Assembly: GCA_013388835.1 (NCBI GenBank) | Contig: JACAEL010000018.1 | Span: 48,860-112,859 of the forward strand | Source of the DNA: Candidatus Thorarchaeota archaeon | GTDB taxonomy: Archaea; Asgardarchaeota; Thorarchaeia; Thorarchaeales; Thorarchaeaceae | DNA length: 64,000 nt | Direction of reading: 5' to 3' | Shown: piece by piece, positions 17,711 to 26,619 of the stretch | Numbering within the stretch: position 1 is the first letter of the stretch | Layout: each line of letters opens with the position of its first letter | Notes under the pieces: model-generated | The model's database searches: none | The model's input: the letters and a program-made list of their open reading frames with translations, nothing else | Told to the model about the DNA's origin: nothing | Made by a program: the position numbers and the translations under genes

Positions 17711-19882
17711 CTAGAGGACATGTCTACGCCGGGCGACCAACAGCACAACCGCGACTGCTCCCACTCCGGCTGTCAGAGCGACCACAGGCGGCTCGAGAAT
17801 CCACCAGATAGGACTCGGGCCGGAGCCGGTTATCAAGTCGTGCGGCACCGACTCGGCAAGGTTGAGAGCATTGTCCATGGCGAGGAATCTGATAGTGACA
17901 GGCTGCGACGTGTTGGCAGTGAACCGGGGGACTCTTGTACTCCAGCGTGCGCCATCGCGTGTGCATGGATACTGTGTCTCAGAGCCGTTAGCGAGAAGCA
18001 CCGCAGTGACATTCATCACACCAGAACCAGAGTCAAGCACAACCGCCGTGACGTTGTAGTCGGACGAAGCATTGTAGGTGTCCGGCGAGACCTCCCACGA
18101 TTCGATGACCGGGGGGGTGTTGTCTGTCAGTGTGTCGTCAAGATGCGTCCCCAGCTCGTCAGCGAGAAGTAGCGACCTGTAGCATCCCATCCAGTCCATC
18201 TGGTTGTAGAGTGCCCTAGCCTCAGTGAACGCACCAATGACTGCATCCCTCAGGCGGAGAGTCCGCTCATTCGCACCGTCCTCAACGCTCTGCCAACGAC
18301 GACTGAAGGCCTGATAGTACAATGACTCCATCTGATCAAGGTAGGTGCACTGCACCCAGTTCCGGTCGTAGACTGACGTCCCGTTGTAGTATCCATAGTA
18401 CGTCATTGGGCTGGAGCAAAAGTCACCGACATAGTGGTTGTAGTTCCAGGTGTGCATGATGCCGATGGCATGCATGGTCTCATGCAGCTGGACCGAGGAT
18501 ATTCCTGACTTCGGTGTGACTCCGTCCGCGAAGTAGTACCGTTCCCAGCTCTTCCAGATGACGGTCTGACCGCCACCGCCGAGACCAGTAAAGGTCCCGC
18601 TAGGAGTGTACATCACCATGTTCTTCTTGATGAACACGACCCCAAAGACGTTGATGTCTTTGCTGAGTGTGTTCACGTAGTCTGGTCGCATCTGATCATA
18701 GATTGCGTCGAACATACCGTACCCATCGCACCATGTCACGCCCTCGTCGACATACGAGTAGTCCCAGAACAGGTCCTTCCACTCCGGCTCATTGTCTATG
18801 TTCACGAAGTCCACCTGCACAGTCCACGGTATGAAGGGTAGAAGCTCGGTGAGATGGGCCTTCTGCCTCTGAGCACTGGTCACCCATCTGAGGCTGTTGA
18901 CTGAGACCCCGCTTGAGACATCCATTGCGAACACCAGCGCTCTTAGTAGGCCACTGTTGACGTAGGCGGTTGGATAGTGCTGGTAAGGCATGAGGAGGTA
19001 GTTGATGATGTCCGAGGCGTAGTTGGCAACATACACTGTAAGCAGGTTCTTTCCAGTGGTGGTTTCCAAGTCTAGCGTTGAGGCGTACTCATCAAGGTCG
19101 TTCCAAGTGTGCGCTGGCGGCGATGAGTCATCCCACCAGATGGAGGCCCACTTCAGGTACCACTGGTCCGCCGATGGGTCAAGCACGTAGATGTTCCCCT
19201 GCTTCCCTCCGAACCCGGGGTACTCAAGCATCACGTTCGGATTCAGAGCATTGTCCCACTCCAGGCGGAACCAAGTCTGTGGCTGATTAGTGTCAGGGTC
19301 TGCAGGGTGATAGTCATACCAGTGTTCAGTCACATGGTCCGGAGTGTCGAACTCCGTGAAGTTCAGTATGTACAAGATGTAGCCGAGCCCGGGTGGTTCG
19401 ACAGCCGGGTTTGCTATCAGCCAGCTCTCAACCGCATCCGCATCGATTGAGCGTCCACCTCTCGAGTGAAATACAGTCTGTGGCTGGTCCGGATGCTGTC
19501 TCTGGTAACGCAATGCATCGGCGTCAAGAGCGGTCCCAGTCGAATCACCAACCTGTGAGTGAGCTATCGCCACACTTCGCAGCGCTTCATAATAGGACTG
19601 GTCTGCATACATGACCTCGTACTCAATGTTGTAGATCATGGTCGCATGGACTGTCGACTTGACGCGCTGAGTTGGGAAGAGCGCTGTGAGAAGTGTCTCG
19701 TTTATGACATCCTCATCATAGTTCACGAGAACAATGTCGATCGTCCAGTTGCGAACAACATTGTCCATAGCAGCCAGCTCCATGTCCGCGTGAGATGACA
19801 TTTCAGAGTCAGTGACACCATTGCTCACGGGAGTAGCAAGAGACAGCAGGATGATCACGACAGAGACAGCGGCCGGTCGCAT
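17711..19882 (-). CDS. Secreted, membrane-anchored metzincin-type zinc protease
   Basis: About 723 residues. A signal peptide covers residues 1-22. The zinc motif HETMHAIGIMH (about 467-477) fits HExxHxxGxxH of metzincins, with E as general base and three His ligands. The nearby SPMTYYG could be the Met-turn. Residues about 580-690 resemble an Ig-like/macroglobulin-type domain, and a C-terminal helix (VVALTAGVGAVAVVLL) followed by ARRR anchors the protein with a very short inside tail. ATG 19882 is preferred over GTG 19888 because the TATA box at 19905-19914 would place transcription start almost on it, giving a leaderless mRNA. It lies upstream of and co-oriented with the giant surface genes, 242 bp away, so it may mature them or cleave other surface or environmental proteins; that link is inference. 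The large domain before the catalytic motif has no family I recognise. Confidence 0.82.
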   Translation of the reverse strand: MRPAAVSVVIILLSLATPVSNGVTDSEMSSHADMELAAMDNVVRNWTIDIVLVNYDEDVINETLLTALFPTQRVKSTVHATMIYNIEYEVMYADQSYYEALRSVAIAHSQVGDSTGTALDADALRYQRQHPDQPQTVFHSRGGRSIDADAVESWLIANPAVEPPGLGYILYILNFTEFDTPDHVTEHWYDYHPADPDTNQPQTWFRLEWDNALNPNVMLEYPGFGGKQGNIYVLDPSADQWYLKWASIWWDDSSPPAHTWNDLDEYASTLDLETTTGKNLLTVYVANYASDIINYLLMPYQHYPTAYVNSGLLRALVFAMDVSSGVSVNSLRWVTSAQRQKAHLTELLPFIPWTVQVDFVNIDNEPEWKDLFWDYSYVDEGVTWCDGYGMFDAIYDQMRPDYVNTLSKDINVFGVVFIKKNMVMYTPSGTFTGLGGGGQTVIWKSWERYYFADGVTPKSGISSVQLHETMHAIGIMHTWNYNHYVGDFCSSPMTYYGYYNGTSVYDRNWVQCTYLDQMESLYYQAFSRRWQSVEDGANERTLRLRDAVIGAFTEARALYNQMDWMGCYRSLLLADELGTHLDDTLTDNTPPVIESWEVSPDTYNASSDYNVTAVVLDSGSGVMNVTAVLLANGSETQYPCTRDGARWSTRVPRFTANTSQPVTIRFLAMDNALNLAESVPHDLITGSGPSPIWWILEPPVVALTAGVGAVAVVLLVARRRHVL

Positions 19883-19904
19883 GTGCACATTGCATGTGAC
19901 AATT

Positions 19905-19914
19905 CATATATATG
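19905..19914 (-). promoter_or_regulatory. TATA box of the metzincin gene
   Basis: CATATATATG, palindromic, centred about 26-28 bases before ATG 19882. The spacing predicts a leaderless or nearly leaderless transcript and decides the start codon. Confidence 0.6.
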
Positions 19915-20145
19915 ACATGGTCAGAGCAGTCGGTCATTCATCATAGATGATAATAGCAACCGATAAAGTATATTAGGGATTGGGTGCAAGTGCATTCTGT
20001 GCGTCGGCGATAGACATGACTTCGACCAACAACGACTCCGCACAGCAATGACGTCTATCTCCCGGACAGCTCGCCGACGCCGTTCCTTTTTTGTCTCTCT
20101 TCTCCTCCAGCGGGGTTGGGCCACTTGGTCCAACCGCGACTACAT

Positions 20146-21057
20146 CTAGCCCCCTAGTACCACCATGAGTACACCTGCCACCGTCGCTACGACTCCAAGA
20201 GCGGCGATGCGTGAGACCTGTTCCTTCAGAGCGAGGACAGACACAGGCAGCGCAAAGAGAGGAGCGCTGGAGGCAATGACAGAAGAGACCGCGGCCCCGG
20301 CGAACTTCACAGCATAGACATACAGAATCGAGCCGATACCCATTCCGAAGAATCCTGAGATGGCGACGATGAGGACCGCATGCTTCGACGGTGACATCAT
20401 ACCTCTCCAGTGGGCGGCGAAGGAGAGGGGAACGAAAGCGGCCGAGCCCACGCCCACTCTGACAAGATTCGCACCTATTGGATCCACATCTTTGACGCCC
20501 ACCTGAAGAATCGTTGTCCCCACTGCATACAGGACTGCGGTCAGGATTGCCAGGCTCAGCCCGAGGACGTCTAGTCGTCTCTTCGAGGCAGGGGACGGGT
20601 CCGCGGGGTGGCTGTTCTGTTCTCTGGAGAGGATGATTACCCAGAGTACGGCCACGCAAGCACCCACAAGCCGGAGGACTATCAGAGGCTCGCCCAAGAA
20701 GGCGACGGTCAGAAAGTAAGTCAGGATTGGAAATGACATCGCAACCGGGAACGCATATGAGACGCCTATGCGTTCCTGACTCACAAGATACAGAGTGTCC
20801 CCGATGACAGCACCCAGAAGGATGGACAGCGAGAGTAGTAACACGGTCTCCACGGGGAAGAGTTCAGGAGACTGCCCCACACCCGCGAGCACCAGCAGGA
20901 CCATGAGTGGGAGAGCGGTCCACATCTTCACTGAACTTATGTCAAGGGGTCTTATCGACTCGCGCTGACCTCTGTACACCACGACTGAGATGGCGTAGAG
21001 GGCAGAACCAAACACACCCGACAAGACACCCAAATAGAACTCCGGTGTGGCCTGCAT
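20146..21057 (-). CDS. EamA/DMT-family membrane transporter
   Basis: 303 residues with ten predicted membrane helices in two homologous halves, the usual EamA (drug/metabolite transporter) plan. The C-terminal half carries the typical SSVIASSAPLFALPVSVLALKE segment, where a conserved E follows helix 9. A hydrophilic linker at about 145-165 (SREQNSHPADPSPASKRR) joins the halves. Substrates for this family range from amino acids to nucleobases and cannot be told from sequence. The ATG at 21057 gives a first helix starting near residue 8. It is transcribed alone, with about 260 bp before the metzincin gene's start region. A second EamA gene lies at 61991. Confidence 0.88.
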   Translation of the reverse strand: MQATPEFYLGVLSGVFGSALYAISVVVYRGQRESIRPLDISSVKMWTALPLMVLLVLAGVGQSPELFPVETVLLLSLSILLGAVIGDTLYLVSQERIGVSYAFPVAMSFPILTYFLTVAFLGEPLIVLRLVGACVAVLWVIILSREQNSHPADPSPASKRRLDVLGLSLAILTAVLYAVGTTILQVGVKDVDPIGANLVRVGVGSAAFVPLSFAAHWRGMMSPSKHAVLIVAISGFFGMGIGSILYVYAVKFAGAAVSSVIASSAPLFALPVSVLALKEQVSRIAALGVVATVAGVLMVVLGG

Positions 21058-21471
21058 GGGTGTCGAGGTCAGCAGACACCATTATGAGCTTATGGCATTG
21101 GGAAACTGGATACTCACATGTGAATAGTGACGGTTCCACAAGACAGGACTTGTCGGACGAAACTCCGGTTTCATTGAGGCGGCAGACTTGTCTGCACTTC
21201 CAATCTAATCCACCTACCTAACATTGTGTACCAGTACTCTGACCTCCGAAGTCTGGCGCTCTCTCCAATTCAGGACCTGAGAACCAATCGGATTCGACAA
21301 GGTCTGACAGCTGTTGGCAGCTATGACATTGCACTGCAATCCGGAGGTCCCACCCGTCAGCGTTTCCTATGCTACTTCAACGGTCCCAGCATGTTCATAA
21401 CGAGAGGAGTACAATGAGAGGTAACCAGTACATCGGAAGGTCCATGTTGGACTCGAATCTGGGTGAGAAGA
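21058..21471. other. Divergent intergenic region, no gene seen
   Basis: It separates the minus-strand DMT transporter from the plus-strand small membrane protein. A tight inverted repeat GCAGAC-TT-GTCTGC lies near 21183-21196. Several short open frames exist, but none has convincing codon use or protein-like composition. GGGTGAG just before 21472 is the ribosome site of the next gene. I see no clear TATA box. Confidence 0.5.
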
Positions 21472-21807
21472 ATGAGCGATACAAGACAAGGGAATCCACT
21501 TCTTGGGGTCACACTACTGCTTGTACTGAATGCGATCAACGGTCTCGCGTCCGCAGCTGTGGGGCTCTACATATCGGGTGACGCCCTGTCAGCGATTGGT
21601 GCATTACTGGCCATCTTTGCGATTCTTGTTGCGATGAATCTGAAGACGAGGAGAATGGAATACTGGAACTACGCCAATATCCTCTGCATTGCAGGCATAG
21701 TCCTCTACCTGTTCGCAGGACTTGAGTTTCTCATCGTCGGAGAGTTCCTCAGCGTGGTGACTCTCTTGATGCTGAACACCGCAGCAGTCAAGAGCCAGTT
21801 CTCCTAG
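21472..21807 (+). CDS. Small multi-helix membrane protein, unknown
   Basis: About 111 residues from ATG 21472, which has GGGTGAG five bases before it; an in-frame GTG at 21463 overlaps that motif and is less likely. Four hydrophobic segments (about 10-30, 35-52, 63-80 and 83-103) suggest a small integral membrane protein. The short loop KTRRMEYWNYAN between helices 2 and 3 is polar. I do not recognise the family. It stands alone between a DMT transporter and an ABC exporter operon. Function unknown. Confidence 0.65.
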   Translation: MSDTRQGNPLLGVTLLLVLNAINGLASAAVGLYISGDALSAIGALLAIFAILVAMNLKTRRMEYWNYANILCIAGIVLYLFAGLEFLIVGEFLSVVTLLMLNTAAVKSQFS

Positions 21808-22047
21808 TGGCGGAAATTGCCTCCTGCTCTCCTTCGGGTCAACCGGTACGGGCAGCACGTTGACGAGTTCCAGCTCGGTATGTCTCAGGCCGACTCTGTA
21901 GATCTAGCCTCTCGTCGAGAGTCAGGGAACATCATGCGCTACGTCCTCGTGTTTGAGAAGCCGTAGAGAACCACAACGGTCAGCATATGCTTCAGACTCA
22001 CTCGGAGGGCATGCTTGAGACCGCCATCAGTGATTCGTTGAGAAGCC

Positions 22048-22055
22048 TTATATCC
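22048..22055 (+). promoter_or_regulatory. TATA box upstream of ABC exporter operon
   Basis: TTATATCC, preceded by AGCC. A start site near 22080 would leave a leader of about 150 bases before the TTG at 22228, long for this genome. The region 21808-22227 otherwise has no convincing gene; the palindromes at 22144-22168 lie in the leader. Confidence 0.5.
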
Positions 22056-22143
22056 ATGCCCGGCCCAGCCGCCTCATGCGTCCATGACTCCAGTCCATAG
22101 CTGCTTGTGATCAACGGCATGTTTCTTCTACTCGGCTACAGAG

Positions 22144-22168
22144 AGAATCATGATTCTATGCCGGGCAT
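22144..22168. promoter_or_regulatory. Two adjacent palindromes in ABC operon leader
   Basis: AGAATCATGATTCT (22144-22157) is a perfect 14-bp palindrome. It is followed directly by ATGCCGGGCAT (22158-22168), a palindrome with one central base. Together they look like an operator for a dimeric regulator, or an RNA hairpin pair. No regulator gene is adjacent, so the role is inferred. Confidence 0.4.
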
Positions 22169-22227
22169 GTCTGGCGCAACTGATAACCAGCCTCATCTCA
22201 TGGCTTCCCCTGTTGGAGGATACCGAG

Positions 22228-23220
22228 TTGGGCAATGCAACCGTAGAGATAATGAATCTGTCAAAGACCTTCGAGTCTGTCAGAAGAAGGGCAATCATCA
22301 TTCCAGTGGAGAGAAAGAAGGTCGAGGCGCTGAAGTCATTCTCGCTCGATATCCCCAAGGGGCAGACTTACGGTCTACTGGGTCCGAACGGAGCAGGCAA
22401 GACCACACTCATCAAGATTCTCGCCACACTCGTCCTCCCCACTTCAGGTTCGGCCAGACTGATGGGGTACGACGTGGTCAAGGACTCGTCTTATGTAAGG
22501 TCGCTGATCGGTGTCTGCCAAGGTAACGAGCGGAGCATATACTGGAAGCTGTCCGCTCGCGAGAACCTCATCTTCTTCGGCAAACTCTATCGCATGACTC
22601 ACTCAGAGGCCAGAGAGCGCGCCGATGAACTGCTGGGCACGATGGGGCTACTGGACAAGGCGGACGACAAGGCCGAGGACCTGTCCCATGGCATGCGGAT
22701 GAAGATAGTCTTTGCACGAGCACTGCTTCACGACCCGCCAATTCTGCTCTTGGACGAGCCCACACAGGGACTGGACCCGACCTTCGCCACCGACCTGCGC
22801 CAGTATGTGAGGGACAAGCTACGCGACCGAACCATACTGCTGACGACGCACTACATGCATGAGGCCGACATGCTGTGCGACAAGATTGCACTCATCAATG
22901 AGGGGGAGCTCAAGTCCTTCGGCACTCCAAGAGAGCTCAAGGAAGCAGTAAGGGACTACGACAGTGTTCACCTCAGAGTAGTGGGCACACCAGACATAGA
23001 GCAGATCAAGAGGATGGAGTCCGTCATGTCAGCGTCGATACGGACGCATGACGGAAGCTCCGAGATTGTGGTGACCTCTCACGACGGATATGAGTTGGCA
23101 CACCGGCTGCTCAACTTCATGCGTGAAGTACCGGGAGTCAAGGTTGAGCACTTTGAGGTCAAGGAGCCAACGCTGGACGATGTCTTCCTGCACCTCACCG
23201 GGAGGAGGATTGAGGACTGA
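22228..23220 (+). CDS. ABC-2 exporter ATP-binding protein
   Basis: About 330 residues from TTG 22228, chosen because GGAGGA (22215-22220) sits 7 bases before it; an in-frame ATG at 22150 would add 26 residues that look unlike the family. Walker A is GPNGAGKT (residues 52-59), the signature motif is LSHGM instead of LSGGQ (about 151), and Walker B is ILLLDEP (about 171-177), followed by a switch His (LLTTHY). The C-terminal 80 residues carry the usual regulatory extension of DrrA/CcmA-type exporters, ending LDDVFLHLTGR. The insert RRRAIIIPVERKKVEAL before Walker A is typical of this DrrA-like subgroup. It powers export by the two permeases that follow; its stop TGA shares one base with the next ATG, so translation is coupled. 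Confidence 0.92.
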   Translation: MGNATVEIMNLSKTFESVRRRAIIIPVERKKVEALKSFSLDIPKGQTYGLLGPNGAGKTTLIKILATLVLPTSGSARLMGYDVVKDSSYVRSLIGVCQGNERSIYWKLSARENLIFFGKLYRMTHSEARERADELLGTMGLLDKADDKAEDLSHGMRMKIVFARALLHDPPILLLDEPTQGLDPTFATDLRQYVRDKLRDRTILLTTHYMHEADMLCDKIALINEGELKSFGTPRELKEAVRDYDSVHLRVVGTPDIEQIKRMESVMSASIRTHDGSSEIVVTSHDGYELAHRLLNFMREVPGVKVEHFEVKEPTLDDVFLHLTGRRIED

Positions 23221-24119
23221 TGGAGACTGCTCAGGAGACATCAGGAGAAACCCTGACTGCCAGCACATCACAGTTGTCAGCCTTTGAACCTCACCTCCTC
23301 GACTGGAGAGCCACGAGGATATTTGCTGAGAAGAATCTGAGGATTGCTTTCAGATACCCCACCAACTGGATAGTCTGGGGTTTCCTGCCAATCATGTGGC
23401 TTGCACCCTACATTCTCATGATGACGGCCATTGCAGGACCGGGGACAAGTACGAACTTCCAGGAGGTCTCAGGCTTCAACGACTTTGTCCGGTTCGCTGT
23501 GATTGGCTGGTTCGTCTACCAGTATGTTGAGCGAAGCGTATGGTCAATTGGAAACAACTTCCGTTGGGAACAGTTCTCAGGTACACTCGAACCGCTGTTT
23601 GTCACCCCAGTCCCGAGAATGAGCATCCTGGTGGGTGCTGCACTGGCGGACACCGTGCAGTGTACGATGTCGGCAATGATGCTGCTTGTCTTCTCGTCTT
23701 TCCTGTTTGGGGTGAGCTACGTCATCACGATGATAGCGCCAATAGTCGTCATCATGACACTGATGGTCCTTGCGCTCTACGGGTTCAGCTTCCTGCTGGC
23801 AGGGCTCATAATGGTGTTCAAGGACCCCAGTGTCCTGTCCGAGCTCGTGGCCAACACGCTCTTCGTCCTTTCACCGGTCACCTATCCTGTTCAGGCACTG
23901 CCACCATCGGTCAGATTCGCAGCTTACCTGGTGCCATCCACAATTGCAATCGTCACTGTCCGCGAGCTTGCTATCAATGGGGTGTTCGAGCTGTTCTCGT
24001 TTCTCCAGTCTGTGGCACTTCTGCTGTTGGTGATTCTCACATTCTGGGGACTCGGTCTGGTCTCGTTCAACTACGCCGAGAGATGGGTCAAAGACAGAGG
24101 CAGCATGGGGGACTTCTAG
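23220..24119 (+). CDS. ABC-2 type exporter permease 1
   Basis: 299 residues. A polar N-terminus of about 50 residues is followed by six membrane helices (about 55-80, 95-112, 140-165, 170-195, 203-225 and 255-280), the ABC-2 membrane family plan. The amphipathic stretch around QFSGTLEPLFVTPVP is the conserved coupling region after helix 2. It starts one base inside the ATPase stop codon and ends directly against the ATG of the second permease, so the pair probably forms a heterodimer with the ATPase. The substrate is unknown (drug, lipid or polysaccharide export in relatives). Confidence 0.88.
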   Translation: METAQETSGETLTASTSQLSAFEPHLLDWRATRIFAEKNLRIAFRYPTNWIVWGFLPIMWLAPYILMMTAIAGPGTSTNFQEVSGFNDFVRFAVIGWFVYQYVERSVWSIGNNFRWEQFSGTLEPLFVTPVPRMSILVGAALADTVQCTMSAMMLLVFSSFLFGVSYVITMIAPIVVIMTLMVLALYGFSFLLAGLIMVFKDPSVLSELVANTLFVLSPVTYPVQALPPSVRFAAYLVPSTIAIVTVRELAINGVFELFSFLQSVALLLLVILTFWGLGLVSFNYAERWVKDRGSMGDF

Positions 24120-25010
24120 ATGACAGAAGAGAGTGTGCTGGCTGAGACCTCTGAGACCTTTCGGAGGATGTGGAACCGCAGAGGGCTCAGAGCTGAGATA
24201 AGGGCTGCGAATGCCATAGCAATCAGGGTATGGCAAGTCGAGTTGAGCTATCCCCTGAGTGTGCTGTGGTTCATAGTGATGCCATTCATCTGGTTCATAC
24301 CTTTGCTCATTGCGGGGACGGCAGTCGCGGGTGGACCCGAGTCTTCGTATCTGGAGAGTCTGGTGGGAACGCGTGACTGGATCAGTTTCGTTGCAGTGGG
24401 CACTGCCATAACGGGTCTCACTATCTCGATGATGTGGGGGACCGGAATGAGCCTGCGGCGAGAACAGAACACAGGCACGCTTGAGACCCTGATGACCACA
24501 CCCATGCACACGCACACTCTCGTCTGGGGGTCCATGCTGCACAATCTTCAGCACGGAGGGCTGGGGGTCATACTCCAGATGGGGGCCGCAGTGGTCTTCT
24601 TCGGAGTCACCATCAATGCATGGGGAGTCCTCCCGGCGTTGGGGATAATCGCCCTCGCCATCATTGGTCTTCAGGGAGTGGTCTTCGCAATAACCTGCAT
24701 TGTTCTCTTCGCCAAGCAGGGCTGGATGATAGTCGAGTTCATCTCGAGCACGCTTCTGCTCGTCGCGCCGTTGTCGTATCCAATCGCGGTCTTACCGCCC
24801 ATTCTCCAGTACGTCTCACAGGCGAGTCCTCTCACTTGGAGCGTCGAGGGCTTTAGGGGTTTCCTGCTTGACGGACTTGCCTATGCTGGCGTAGTGCAGG
24901 TTGTCACGAGTCTGTTAGTCCTTGACATCATCTTCATCTTCCTAGGAGCGATGATGTACAGGTACACGGAGCGATATGTCAGGAAGAGGGGCGCCTGGGA
25001 CCAGTTCTGA
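24120..25010 (+). CDS. ABC-2 type exporter permease 2
   Basis: 296 residues and last gene of the exporter operon, with no gap after permease 1. It has the same fold: an N-terminal cytoplasmic segment, six helices and the conserved QNTGTLETLMTTPM coupling segment after helix 2. It ends in a short basic tail (ERYVRKRGAWDQF) like that of permease 1 (ERWVKDRGSMGDF), which shows that the two arose by duplication. It likely forms a heterodimeric channel with permease 1. The substrate cannot be told. Confidence 0.88.
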   Translation: MTEESVLAETSETFRRMWNRRGLRAEIRAANAIAIRVWQVELSYPLSVLWFIVMPFIWFIPLLIAGTAVAGGPESSYLESLVGTRDWISFVAVGTAITGLTISMMWGTGMSLRREQNTGTLETLMTTPMHTHTLVWGSMLHNLQHGGLGVILQMGAAVVFFGVTINAWGVLPALGIIALAIIGLQGVVFAITCIVLFAKQGWMIVEFISSTLLLVAPLSYPIAVLPPILQYVSQASPLTWSVEGFRGFLLDGLAYAGVVQVVTSLLVLDIIFIFLGAMMYRYTERYVRKRGAWDQF

Positions 25011-25179
25011 CCGCGAGCTGCTCAACTCGCTTCGTGGGCGTCCACACGTTGAACGCGTATTCCACTGACTCACGGTCACAGGCTCCGTTCCATCCGCACA
25101 ATTCTGCGCACCGTCTCGTTCGCTAGACAGATAAGCCCGACCGACTGAGAGATGCCATCCCAAAGTCAAGAGGGAAGAG

Positions 25180-26619
25180 ATGATGACAATGGATGGAAAG
25201 GACCTGGCTGAGCACTGTGTCGAGTTCGGACGCGGTCTCGGCGCCAGTTATGTCGAGGCGAGGTACCTGAAGACACTTGCTCGGGGTTTCGTCTACAGGA
25301 ACGGAGACCCGATTGCTGGCGGCTCAAGTCCGACCTCAGGGATAGGGGTCAGGCTTCTCGTCAATGGCGGCATGGGCTTCGCATCCTTCGACCGATTGCA
25401 GCGAGACTTGGCCGAGGAGACAGTCAGGGAGGCGTTCAAGATGGCCAAGAATGCCTCGAGAAGGACACCAATAGGACTGGGAGAGGCTTTGTCGCATCAA
25501 GCAAAGTGGTCTGTGGGTATCAAGCAGAGTCTGCTTGATGTGGACAACGATACAGTGATAATGACAATCAAGGATGCGAATGCAATAGCCAAGGGTCTTG
25601 CCATGTTTACTATGGTCTTCAACCCGATGGACATCCAGAAGTACCTTGTCACTAGCGAGGGGACAAGGATAGAGGGGCATCAGTCATACATCATGTCCCT
25701 CTACATCATGGCTGCAAAGGGTGAGACAGGCACCGAACAGCGTGTACTGGATCTCACTCAGAGCGGTGGCTGGGAGAGAATCAAGGAGGGACGGGTTCTC
25801 GAGAAGCTTGGAGACGAGATTGAGCGCCTGAACAAGGTTGCTCAGAGGGCTCGTGGAATGAAGGAGCTCTTGGACAACCCAATCGACATGGTCGTTGGGC
25901 CGGAAGTCGTGGGCATCATTGCGCACGAGAACGTCGGACACCCGAGTGAAGGGGATCGGATCATGGGCCGAGAGGGAGCACAGGCTGGCGAGAGTTTCTG
26001 GAGAGACCTCAGGTTGGGTGAGTCAAGGATAGGGTCAGAAGTCGTGAGTGTGTCGGAGGACCCCACGATACCCAACACGGCCGGCTTCTACCTTTATGAC
26101 GATGAAGGCGTGAAGGCCAGACGTCGACATCTCATCAAGAACGGCGTGGCAAACGAACCACTACTGAACAGAGAGTATGGCACAAGGTTTGGAAAGGGCT
26201 CAAATGGTGCGGCTAGGGCAGCAAGCTTCAACCGCGAGCCCATTGTGAGGATGGCCAACACATTCTTTGAACCGGGCGACCACTCATTCGAAGAGCTAGT
26301 CGAAGGCATCAAGCTGGGAATATACATGAAGAGCTTTGCAGAGTGGAACATCGATGACAGAAGGTTCCAGAGCAAGTACACTGGTCTTGAAGCCTACCTG
26401 ATCAGAGACGGTGAGGTCACGGACACGATGGTGAAGGCTCCTGCACTCGAGACGACCAGCGTCGGCCTCCTCAGTTCCATTGATGCGGTGTCCAAGACCA
26501 TGGATCTGCAGTTCGCAGGCACATGTGGCAAAGGGGACCCGATGCAGGGAGTGCCGGTCTTCGCAGGTGGTCCCGAAGTACGGATTAGAAATGTTCGCTT
26601 GGGAGGGATAGGTCAGTGA
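25180..26619 (+). CDS. tldD: TldD-family metalloprotease subunit
   Basis: 479 residues. TldD/TldE form a heterodimeric, cytosolic metalloprotease that degrades unfolded peptides and, in bacteria, matures microcin-type peptides. The zinc motif HENVGH (about residues 248-253) fits the HExxxH motif of the catalytic TldD subunit, and the downstream GFYLYDDEGVKA matches the conserved TldD substrate-tunnel region. Either ATG 25180 or ATG 25183 can start it, after AGAGGGAAGAG. It overlaps tldE by four bases (GTGA), so the two subunits are made together. The weak TATA-like AGATAAGC near 25130 is the only promoter candidate. A natural peptide substrate in archaea is not established. Confidence 0.93.
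   Translation: MMTMDGKDLAEHCVEFGRGLGASYVEARYLKTLARGFVYRNGDPIAGGSSPTSGIGVRLLVNGGMGFASFDRLQRDLAEETVREAFKMAKNASRRTPIGLGEALSHQAKWSVGIKQSLLDVDNDTVIMTIKDANAIAKGLAMFTMVFNPMDIQKYLVTSEGTRIEGHQSYIMSLYIMAAKGETGTEQRVLDLTQSGGWERIKEGRVLEKLGDEIERLNKVAQRARGMKELLDNPIDMVVGPEVVGIIAHENVGHPSEGDRIMGREGAQAGESFWRDLRLGESRIGSEVVSVSEDPTIPNTAGFYLYDDEGVKARRRHLIKNGVANEPLLNREYGTRFGKGSNGAARAASFNREPIVRMANTFFEPGDHSFEELVEGIKLGIYMKSFAEWNIDDRRFQSKYTGLEAYLIRDGEVTDTMVKAPALETTSVGLLSSIDAVSKTMDLQFAGTCGKGDPMQGVPVFAGGPEVRIRNVRLGGIGQ

Noticed and set aside
19973..20659. 228-codon open frame on the minus strand overlapping the DMT transporter
   Set aside because: It lies in another frame of a clear EamA gene and has an R/C/S-rich composition with no domain; it is a shadow frame.
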